A stretch of DNA of 64,000 nucleotides from Scalindua_A sp046757465. Lineage in GTDB: Bacteria; Planctomycetota; Brocadiia; Brocadiales; Scalinduaceae. This document shows, one piece after another, positions 32,314-39,549 of the stretch. A program made the translations under genes and the position numbers. Below the pieces are notes generated by a model. The model was not told where the DNA came from, did not search any database, and worked only from the letters and a program-made list of their open reading frames with translations. The stretch lies in the NCBI GenBank assembly GCA_046757465.1, contig JBHHYH010000007.1, positions 9,403 through 73,402 of the forward strand, given 5' to 3'. The stretch's first letter is position 1. Every line of letters begins with the position of its first letter.

Positions 32314-33885
32314 ATGGATAAATTATTAATGCAGATAGAAGGAAAAAGAAGAAAACTACAAGATCAATTAGATAGTTTAAAACTTCCTATGGAAAGAAAT
32401 GTTCTTGGGCAATTTGCAACGCCCTTTTCTTTTGCAAAATCTATTTTGGAACAAACCAGGAAATATTTAGGCAATACTGAAACAATTAGTTTTTTGGATC
32501 CTGCATTTGGAACAGGAGCTTTCTATTCTGCTTTAATTCAAACTTTTCATCAAAATAAAATTAAAAAAGCATATGGTATTGAAATTGATCTGCACTATGC
32601 TAAATATACTCAAAAGTTTTGGCAGGACTTTCCGTTAAAAATAATAATAGCTGATTTTTTATCTCTTATGCCACCAAATATGCCAAATGATAAATACAAA
32701 TTAATTATTTGCAACCCCCCTTATGTGAGGCATCATCATGTGGCAAAAGACAGAAAACAAAATCTTCAGAAATGGGTTAAATATAATTTTGGGTATAAAA
32801 TTAGTGGCCTTGCAGGTTTATATTGCTATTTTATTTTGCATTCTGATAAATGGTTAGCCGTCAACGGACTTTCTTGCTGGCTAATTCCCGGCGAATTCTT
32901 GGATGTGAACTATGGTTATACTTTAAAACAGTATTTTTCAGAAAACGTTACTCTATTACGCATACATAAATTCCAGCCTAAAGATGTTCAATTTAAAGAT
33001 GCATTGGTTACGTCTGTTGTTGTTTGGTTCATCAAAAAAAAACCATCACCTGAAAATAAAATCGTTTTTTCCTATGGCGGTAATCTCGCTATACCCCAAA
33101 GTGAAAGGACTTATAAATTGGCAGAAATAGATGTCTCAAAGAAATGGTCAAATTATTTTTTAAATGAGCAGAAGCAAAAAAAATGTGTGGCAACTCTTGG
33201 AGATTATTTTCAAATCAAAAGAGGAATAGCCACAGGTAATAACAAGTTCTTTATTCTTTCCATGGAGGAAATTGAAGAAAGAAATTTGCCAAATGAGTTC
33301 TTTTTGCCAATTTTACCTAGTCCTAGAAACATTAAAACATATATTATTGAAAGTTTGGCGAATGGTTTGCCAGATATTAATAATCCTTTATTTCTTTTAA
33401 ACTGCGATCTTGGGGAAGAGGAAATAAAAAACAAATACCATAGTCTTTGGGATTACATTTCTCAAGGAATTGGTTCTGTTTCAGAGCGTTATATCTGCAA
33501 GAATCGGACACCATGGTATCGTCAAGAAAGAAGATTGCCTGCTCCTTTTCTCTGTACTTACATGGGCAGAAATATGAATTCTAGGGCAAAACCATTCAGA
33601 TTCATCCTAAATAAATCGAAGGCTGTTGCGGCAAACGTCTATTTGTTATTATATCCGAAGCCATTATTAGCAAAAATCATAGAACAAGACCACAGTATTG
33701 GAGAAAAAGTATTGAATGTTCTAAATAATCTGGACTTGGATTTGTTAGTAAAAAATGGACGTGTTTATGGGGGAGGATTGTATAAGTTAGAACCAAAAGA
33801 ATTAACAAATATTCCCATTTCAGAATTTGGAGATATTACGCCAAAACTTAAAGTTAAGAAGATAATTCAGAAAACATTGTTTTAA
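32314..33885 (+). CDS. N6-adenine DNA methyltransferase of the XamI-type system
   Basis: Modification partner of the upstream endonuclease, 523 residues. Motif I is FLDPAFGTGAFYSAL (AdoMet binding) and motif IV is LIICNPPYVRHHHV (NPPY catalytic loop), with the target-recognition region in the C-terminal half (RGIATGNNKFFILS, then NRTPWYRQERR and NLDLDLLVKNGRVYGGGLYK). The gamma-like domain order and size fit the M.SalI/M.XamI group, which methylates adenine. It is six bases after the nuclease gene, a compact two-gene type II system. Confidence 0.9.
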   Translation: MDKLLMQIEGKRRKLQDQLDSLKLPMERNVLGQFATPFSFAKSILEQTRKYLGNTETISFLDPAFGTGAFYSALIQTFHQNKIKKAYGIEIDLHYAKYTQKFWQDFPLKIIIADFLSLMPPNMPNDKYKLIICNPPYVRHHHVAKDRKQNLQKWVKYNFGYKISGLAGLYCYFILHSDKWLAVNGLSCWLIPGEFLDVNYGYTLKQYFSENVTLLRIHKFQPKDVQFKDALVTSVVVWFIKKKPSPENKIVFSYGGNLAIPQSERTYKLAEIDVSKKWSNYFLNEQKQKKCVATLGDYFQIKRGIATGNNKFFILSMEEIEERNLPNEFFLPILPSPRNIKTYIIESLANGLPDINNPLFLLNCDLGEEEIKNKYHSLWDYISQGIGSVSERYICKNRTPWYRQERRLPAPFLCTYMGRNMNSRAKPFRFILNKSKAVAANVYLLLYPKPLLAKIIEQDHSIGEKVLNVLNNLDLDLLVKNGRVYGGGLYKLEPKELTNIPISEFGDITPKLKVKKIIQKTLF

Positions 33886-33950
33886 ACTAACAAGATGCTC
33901 CAGCGGACGGCTAATTGCCACCGCTGAGCTGTCATGGTAGAACAACTTAT

Positions 33951-34811
33951 ATGATACCTACAGAAGAATGGCTGAGAATAATGAATCAGCAGTTTCGAAA
34001 AGCAAATATTCATCCTCGCCAAAGACCATTTAGAGCCGTAGAAGAATTTTCGAAACAGTTTAAATGTTCTGTTGCAATACCTTCTCAAACTGCAAATGTA
34101 ATTTTTGATTGGTTTAAAAAAAACACACTAGAAGGGTCTCAGATTATTGGTGCCCTATTTAGAGGCACTTATTATTTCGATTCTGTATTCTGGCCTGTAT
34201 ATATTCCAATTGGATACGGTCAATTTCTGTTAAATGCTTTTTCATCCCTCGAAACGATGCCTGATAATTTTAAAAAGCAAATCGAAGCTGACCGGATGGA
34301 GTTATGGAATTACGTTTTACTGTGGGTAGACTGTTTAGACTACGCATATGGTTACGATGATCTTATTAAAGATTCACTGTTCAGCAATCTCGCAGGTAAT
34401 TTCATGAAAAGTGGAAATAACGAGCTTACAGCGGCGGTTTGCATGCTCCTCCAGCAAAACCCTGAATCAAAGGCTATCGGAAGCTGCCGAATGGTAGTTG
34501 AGATGTTTTTAAAATCAATCATTATTAACAGGGCAAGTTGGAGTGAAAAGCAGGTTAGGAATCGGACTGGTCATGATTTAATAAAGGCAGCAGTTGAAGT
34601 TATTAATATAACTGGTAATACTGAATTGGAAAAATTGAAAGTCGAATATTCATTTTTTCCAGAAATACATGATAGATACAGTGGGAAAGTATGGTCTCCC
34701 ATAAACTTGTGGAGAGGGTATTGCTTGGCGCAAGCGACAGCAACTATTTTCACACGCATGTATTCAGATAGAGATACTAGGAATCAGATAATGAATAATA
34801 ATAGATTCTAA
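33951..34811 (+). CDS. HEPN-like protein linked to the restriction system
   Basis: 286 residues, start ATG 33951. The middle and C-terminal part resembles HEPN proteins: CRMVVEMFLKSIIINR is a typical HEPN helix, followed by EKQVRNRTGHDLIKAAVEV. This holds RNRTGH (Arg203 to His208), an RNxxxH arrangement like the ribonuclease motif of many toxin-type HEPN proteins. The N-terminal half is unrecognised. Located 65 bases after the methylase, it may be an accessory defence gene or an RNA-targeting back-up. Function is inferred and moderately uncertain. Confidence 0.5.
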   Translation: MIPTEEWLRIMNQQFRKANIHPRQRPFRAVEEFSKQFKCSVAIPSQTANVIFDWFKKNTLEGSQIIGALFRGTYYFDSVFWPVYIPIGYGQFLLNAFSSLETMPDNFKKQIEADRMELWNYVLLWVDCLDYAYGYDDLIKDSLFSNLAGNFMKSGNNELTAAVCMLLQQNPESKAIGSCRMVVEMFLKSIIINRASWSEKQVRNRTGHDLIKAAVEVINITGNTELEKLKVEYSFFPEIHDRYSGKVWSPINLWRGYCLAQATATIFTRMYSDRDTRNQIMNNNRF

Positions 34812-34813
34812 CA

Positions 34814-34860
34814 TCTGCGTGGAGAGCGACTGTTTGTTAAACAGGCAAATCAGGTTCAAT
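34814..34860 (+). pseudogene. tRNA-Asn-like fragment
   Basis: GGAGAGCGACTGTTTGTTAA followed by ACAGGCAAATCAGGTTCAA resembles a tRNA-Asn from the D-arm to the T-loop. The anticodon arm is CTGT-TTGTTAA-ACAG with anticodon GTT, U33 and a purine at 37, and GGTTCAA matches the T-loop. The acceptor stem and the 3' half of the T-arm are missing, so it is not functional. Such remnants are common at island insertion points. Confidence 0.45.
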
Positions 34861-34935
34861 ATTATTATGGCCTTGTCAGTTAAATTTGTAAAATCTGATT
34901 ATATAGAAATTATATAATTACATTGTATTAGAAGA

Positions 34936-35360
34936 ATGAATTTTTACTGTTTTTGTATTGAACAATTAGACCTAGCAGCAAAACAATTTCAAGTTAACAC
35001 TCCAAGTTATGGTCGTTTTTCTTTATTAATTACCGATAATATTGTTGAATTAATGATTATATTTATGGTGAAAATTCACAATACATAAAAGAAATTGAAA
35101 AGTGTGAAAATCACAATCAAGTTCAAGAAATAATTGCCAAAGCGAGAAAAGATTGGAAGCCGAAATTCAATTATAATCCTATTTGCAAATGGGAAAAAAG
35201 AGCAAAAGAATTAGTTAAAGAAAATAATTGTTCAAAATTAATGGTCAAATTTGATGGTCTCAAAAGGGATATCGCTTATTTTGAAAAAGTAACTAATGAA
35301 GCTGCGTACCAACTAGATAAATGGATACAGCACGAACTGGATGTTATGCGAGGAAAATAG
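34936..35360 (+). pseudogene. frameshifted hypothetical gene
   Basis: An ATG at 34936 opens MNFYCFCIEQLDLAAKQFQV and continues about 50 codons to a stop near 35087. A second frame overlaps just before this and continues IYGENSQYIKEIEKCENHNQ to the stop at 35358-35360, rich in Lys/Glu and ending LDKWIQHELDVMRGK. One small indel near 35060 would join them into a protein of about 140 residues. No family recognised. It lies in the decayed tail of the accessory island. Confidence 0.55.
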
Positions 35361-35510
35361 TTATACATTTAAGTATTGTATTATCCGCTAACAATTCATT
35401 CTAAACAAATCGGGGACCCGCCAAACAAACTGTCGGGCAGGCAGCTGTTGTATATGCTCTGTGGTGAACTCTGCTATCCAGGGTCAAACCAGACATAGAG
35501 GAAAGAGGGC

Positions 35511-35546
35511 ATGATGGCACGAATTGTTGTCATAGGTAGTTTATAG
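35511..35546 (+). pseudogene. possible PfkB-type kinase start fragment
   Basis: GAGGAAAG followed by ATGATG and codons for ARIVVIGSL then a stop. The peptide matches the N-terminal strand of ribokinase-like sugar kinases (IVVIGSxN), complete with ribosome site, but nothing of the rest remains. It could be chance. A long imperfect hairpin (35540-35580, TTTATAGTCTATCTAT against ATAGATAGCGACTATTTATAAA) overlaps its end and may mark the break. Confidence 0.3.
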
Positions 35547-35654
35547 TCTATCTATCAAATAGATAGCGACTATTTATAAAATTTATGCTTTACATTTCAC
35601 TTTTTAAATTTTCCGTGCCTTGAGTAAAAAAATTTAATCGAAATCTGAAAGAAA

Positions 35655-36956
35655 TTGAATAAACGAAACATAACAGGCCACAAACAGGTTCTCGCAGAGA
35701 TATCCAAAACCAGGGATGTTTTTATCGAACTGGATGATTTCTTCCTCAAGGCAGATGAAAATATTGCCAATGATCCAGACGATCCGCGGGAAGGAATCGG
35801 TCGTTTCCCAGGTCTTGACCGATTGATGCTCATCATACCCTGTGTAATCAACCGCCTCGAGGAAGATATATCTAAAAGCAAAGAGGGTGAAAATATTTCA
35901 CCGATCACAGAAGGCCTACAGGCGATAAAAGAAGGCGTAAATAGTGTATTGGCCTATTATCTGCAGGACGATGTCGATGGTGCACTCAATTTACTAAGTA
36001 ATGCCCTGTCAAATATAGACAATCTTTCCAGTAAGAAGTTCCAATCCAACATTCGTTTTCTCCGTGACATAGCCAGAATTGCGCCGGACTTTCAGATACT
36101 CCTTGATATGTTTGGAGGATTCTGGGAAAGCAGACGGATAAGACCCAAAGAACCTGAAACCGATGAATCGTGGTCACCTGAACGTTGGTTATATTATTAC
36201 AGGGAACAAGCCCGGCTTGAAGAACCCCTCATCGCTATGGTTGATGCCGAAGGCCTCTCTGAAGCAAGCCTTGAAAAAGGTATGAAACAGATGATAGAAG
36301 AAAGCGAACAAAGGGACAAGATGATGGAAAAACATTTTATCTCTCATAAACTGATGAGAAACAGGGATGCATCCTTTGACCCGGAACATCCGGAAAAGTT
36401 CTTAGATCTCTCAAATATTCCAGATATGAAAGACGAAGACGATGATGATTATGAAGTCAGGTCTATAGACCTCCGTTACGAGGATGAAGAAGAACCTGAA
36501 CCCTGGGCCAGTTCCCTGCCAGAACTACAAAATTGGAATAAATTTACATCTGAATCATCAAAGGATGATTCGGAATTATTCCTTCCGAATTTTGAAGATG
36601 ACCCGGTTTACCGCTTGCTTAAGCCTTTTACGCACAATGTTTTTAAATGTCAAAAACATGATCATCACCATCGGGTTAAAGAAAGTGGAAGCGGAGAAAA
36701 CCAGATGCGTTCGCCTCTGGAGAATTATTTAGTGATTCTGGCCGTCAAACCACAGGCACGAATATCATCTTGCGCAGTTTGGACTGAAAGCGTCGGACAC
36801 GAAGCACCGAGAAAAGGCGTATATATGTTCACCATGGAATGCTTGGAAAGGATTGCTGTAGCTATAGAAAGATTCTCCGAGGAACATCTTTACTCTCTTG
36901 CTACCGAAGCACGAAATATAAAAAAGCAGATTGAGAAAATACTTACTGTAAGTTAA
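35655..36956 (+). CDS. hypothetical protein, 433 aa
   Basis: Soluble protein with no signal or membrane segment. The N-terminal half is helical (QVLAEISKTRDVFIELDDFF, VLAYYLQDDVDGALNLLSNA). A strongly acidic middle follows (DEDDDDYEVRSIDLRYEDEE), then a His cluster (KHDHHHR) and a C-terminal part with ENYLVILAVKPQARISSCAV. I do not recognise a family. The start is a TTG without an obvious ribosome site and could be wrong. It ends 33 bases before prpC, so the two may share a transcript; the gene could belong to the accessory insert or to the prp locus. Confidence 0.6.
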   Translation: MNKRNITGHKQVLAEISKTRDVFIELDDFFLKADENIANDPDDPREGIGRFPGLDRLMLIIPCVINRLEEDISKSKEGENISPITEGLQAIKEGVNSVLAYYLQDDVDGALNLLSNALSNIDNLSSKKFQSNIRFLRDIARIAPDFQILLDMFGGFWESRRIRPKEPETDESWSPERWLYYYREQARLEEPLIAMVDAEGLSEASLEKGMKQMIEESEQRDKMMEKHFISHKLMRNRDASFDPEHPEKFLDLSNIPDMKDEDDDDYEVRSIDLRYEDEEEPEPWASSLPELQNWNKFTSESSKDDSELFLPNFEDDPVYRLLKPFTHNVFKCQKHDHHHRVKESGSGENQMRSPLENYLVILAVKPQARISSCAVWTESVGHEAPRKGVYMFTMECLERIAVAIERFSEEHLYSLATEARNIKKQIEKILTVS

Positions 36957-36989
36957 TAAGGATAATACATCCCTTTTTAGGAGTATAAA

Positions 36990-38120
36990 GTGAACGACAA
37001 ACCCAAAATTGCCTCCGGACTTGAAGGGGTGATAGCGGGAAGAACATCTATCTGCAAAATAGATGAAGATCAATGCGAACTCTTTTACGGTGGATATTCC
37101 ATTGATGATCTTGCCTTAAACTCAAATTTTGAAGAAGTAACATACCTCTTATTGAACGGTGATCTTCCTGATAAAAAAGGTTTGAAGGATTTCTGCAACA
37201 AATTATCAGCCGAAAGAGAAATACCTGTTGAATTGATAAATATTATTAAGGAACTCCCAGGAGAAACCGACCCAATGGATGTCTTAAAGATTGCCGTTGG
37301 AATTCTTCATACATCAGACCCTGACGGGACGTCAAATACAGACGATGCAAATATGAGAAAGGCCATAAGGCTTATAGCAAAGATTCCAACAATTATTACG
37401 TACGATTATAGGATAACAAATGATCTGGAACCGGTTGAACCTAATGCCCGGCTTTCTTTTGCGTCAAATTTCTTGTATATGCTGAATGGAGAGGAACCTG
37501 AAAGCTATAAGTCTGATGTGCTTGATAAATCATTAATACTTTATGCCGAACATGGATTAAATGCCTCTACCTTTGCAGCAAGGGTAGTCGCCTCGACCCT
37601 TTCCGACCTTCACTCTGCTGTTATGGCGGCTATTGGAGCCTTAAAGGGTCCCTTACACGGTGGCGCTAATGAGAGAGTGATGGAGATGCTTCTTGAAATA
37701 GGTAATGTGGAAAAAGTCGAACCATGGATCAAGCAAGCCCTGTCTGAAAAAAAGCACATAATGGGTTTTGGCCACAGGGTCTATAAAAAACAAGATCCAA
37801 GGAATCCCATAATAAAAGGATTGGTAAAGGAATTAGGAGAAAGGCTTGAAAATAATAAGTGGTTTGAGATATCTCAAAAGGTGGAAGATATCGTGACCGC
37901 AAAAAAAGGGCTTCATTCTAATCTGGACTTTTACACTTCTTCAGCCTATTACCTTTTAGGCATCCCTATCCCCCTTTATACACCTATATTTGTTGCTTCA
38001 AGGGTTACAGGCTGGATAGCCCATGTCATGGAACAATATAATGACAACAGACTCATAAGGCCCAGAAGCGAATATATAGGACATGAAAAAAGGAAGTATG
38101 TTCCACTTGAAGACAGGTGA
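36990..38120 (+). CDS. prpC: citrate/2-methylcitrate synthase
   Basis: Condenses acetyl-CoA or propionyl-CoA with oxaloacetate. Catalytic residues are visible: His in LYAEHGLNASTF, His in KGPLHGGANERV, and Asp in NLDFYTSSAYYLLG; IMGFGHRVYKKQDPR and RPRSEYIG complete the CoA/oxaloacetate site. At 376 residues it is the short type II/archaeal-like form shared by methylcitrate synthases. The prpD and prpB genes upstream favour propionyl-CoA as substrate, but a citrate synthase role is possible. Start GTG 36990 with TAGGAG upstream. It converges with the NifS-like gene, 18 bases apart. Confidence 0.88.
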   Translation: MNDKPKIASGLEGVIAGRTSICKIDEDQCELFYGGYSIDDLALNSNFEEVTYLLLNGDLPDKKGLKDFCNKLSAEREIPVELINIIKELPGETDPMDVLKIAVGILHTSDPDGTSNTDDANMRKAIRLIAKIPTIITYDYRITNDLEPVEPNARLSFASNFLYMLNGEEPESYKSDVLDKSLILYAEHGLNASTFAARVVASTLSDLHSAVMAAIGALKGPLHGGANERVMEMLLEIGNVEKVEPWIKQALSEKKHIMGFGHRVYKKQDPRNPIIKGLVKELGERLENNKWFEISQKVEDIVTAKKGLHSNLDFYTSSAYYLLGIPIPLYTPIFVASRVTGWIAHVMEQYNDNRLIRPRSEYIGHEKRKYVPLEDR

Positions 38121-38138
38121 TAGTAAAAACGCAAGGTT

Positions 38139-39317
38139 TTATTTTCCTTTATTCTGACTATCCTCGTATAAGGGAGACATTTCTCTCAGTCTTTTGATGA
38201 TAGGAGGAAGTGTTTCCAGGACGTATTCGATGTGCTCCTCAGAATTATCTATTCCCAAACTAAAGAGTATCGAACCCTGGGCTATTGAATCTTCCACACC
38301 CATCGCACTCAGGACGTGAGACGACTTTAATGCCCTGGATGTACATGCAGAACCGGAAGAGACAGCTATCCCCTTCATATCAAGAAATAGTAAAATAGAT
38401 TCGCCTTCAACATATTCTAAACATATATTTATATTGTTAGGCAATCGCTTTTCCGGGTGACCATTCAGGTGAATATGATCTATTGATTTAATTAAGCCAT
38501 TTAGTAACTTGTCACGTAAGGGTATCAGCACGCTTGTGCGTGTTTCCATCTCTTTCTTTGCCAATTCGGCAGCTTTTCCCATGCCTACGATTCCGGGAAT
38601 ATTTTCCGTACCTGCACGACGTCCACCTTCCTGCACTCCACCTTCAATAAAGGGAACTATCCTTGTCCGCTCTCTCAGGAATAATGCACCCACACCGGGT
38701 GGACCATAGAATTGATTACTGGACAGACTCAATGCATCTGCCATCATGTTGTTTACGTCTACGGGAATAGAACCGGTTGATGCTACGGCGTCGACATGAA
38801 ATAGTACTCCATGCTCCTTGACTACCTTTCCGATTTCTTCGATTGGTTCGATGGTACCCACCTCAGTATTTGCATGCATGATAGAGACGAGGATTGTATC
38901 AGGAGTAATGGCCTTTGCCACTTCGCCGGGATCTATCACCCCATACTTATCAACAGGTATATGGGTAACCTTGAAGCCAACCTTTTCTAATCTTTTTAAA
39001 GGGTTAAGGATAGAAAAATGTTCTATCTTAGACGTGATAATGTGTTTACCCTTTTTCTGGTTTGCCAGTGCCAGCCCTCTCAGGGCAAAATTATTTGCCT
39101 CACTTCCACTTGCCGTAAAGATTATTTCGTCTGCTTTTGCCCCTATGAGTGATGCCACCTTCTCTCTTGCAGACTTAACTACTTTGTTTGCAGTTTGCCC
39201 AAAATGGTGCAGATTTGATGGATTGCCGTAGCAATTATTTATAGAATCAACCATTTCCTCTATGACGGAAGGGTGAATTGGCGTGCACGAAGCATGATCA
39301 AGATATATTTTCTCCAA
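38139..39317 (-). CDS. NifS/IscS-like protein lacking the PLP lysine
   Basis: Fold of a group I cysteine desulfurase (IscS/NifS), 392 residues: YLDHASCTPIHPSVIEEM, FTASGSEANNFALRG, His100 (IEHFSI, PLP stacking), VDAVASTG, GGRRAGTENIPGIVG, and the catalytic Cys325 in SSGSACTSRALKSSHVLSA. The Schiff-base motif is not HK but NQ: SLSSNQFYGPPGVGA has Asn201 and Gln202 where IscS has His and Lys, and Ala179 replaces the Gln that supports PLP. The protein may therefore not bind PLP covalently. Archaeoglobus IscS, which also lacks this Lys, is the precedent I recall. It ends close to prpC and is followed upstream by uvrD on the same strand. Confidence 0.88.
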   Translation of the reverse strand: MEKIYLDHASCTPIHPSVIEEMVDSINNCYGNPSNLHHFGQTANKVVKSAREKVASLIGAKADEIIFTASGSEANNFALRGLALANQKKGKHIITSKIEHFSILNPLKRLEKVGFKVTHIPVDKYGVIDPGEVAKAITPDTILVSIMHANTEVGTIEPIEEIGKVVKEHGVLFHVDAVASTGSIPVDVNNMMADALSLSSNQFYGPPGVGALFLRERTRIVPFIEGGVQEGGRRAGTENIPGIVGMGKAAELAKKEMETRTSVLIPLRDKLLNGLIKSIDHIHLNGHPEKRLPNNINICLEYVEGESILLFLDMKGIAVSSGSACTSRALKSSHVLSAMGVEDSIAQGSILFSLGIDNSEEHIEYVLETLPPIIKRLREMSPLYEDSQNKGK

Positions 39318-39389
39318 TGCATTTACTCCTTAATATTTTAATTTCCATGTTACTATTTATCTGCAAAGACGCCAAGCCACGAAAGAAGT

Positions 39390-39530
39390 GAATATCTCTG
39401 GTTAAGTAGTTAGGTTAAGGTAAAGATGCCAGTTTGGTCAATAGGTTAAGTAGTTTGTCTTTCATTACCTTACCTTAACCCAACTACTACACCGGCTTCC
39501 TAACCATTACCTTCAACCCAACATTAGTAG
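39390..39530. repeat. GGTTAAG/CTTAACC repeat tract
   Basis: Between the NifS-like and helicase genes. GTTAAGTAGTTAGGTTAAGG on the left and CCTTACCTTAACCCAACTAC on the right form inverted copies, with further GGTTAAG and TAACC units. The sequence GTAGTTGGGTTAAGGTAATGAA occurs again at about 52231-52252. Likely a repeat element or part of a bidirectional hairpin; no gene. Confidence 0.55.
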
Positions 39531-39549
39531 CTTAGTGTTTGATCTATTT

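Noticed and set aside
35388..35460. CTAACAATTCATTC followed by GC-rich palindromic words, resembling an integron attC site
   Set aside because: The core sites RYYYAAC and GTTRRRY cannot both be placed, no integrase or cassette array is near, and the GC-rich words fit the local repeat families.
39390..39530. GGTTAAG units as a possible CRISPR array
   Set aside because: Units are short, irregularly spaced and inverted, with no unique spacers and no cas genes in the window.
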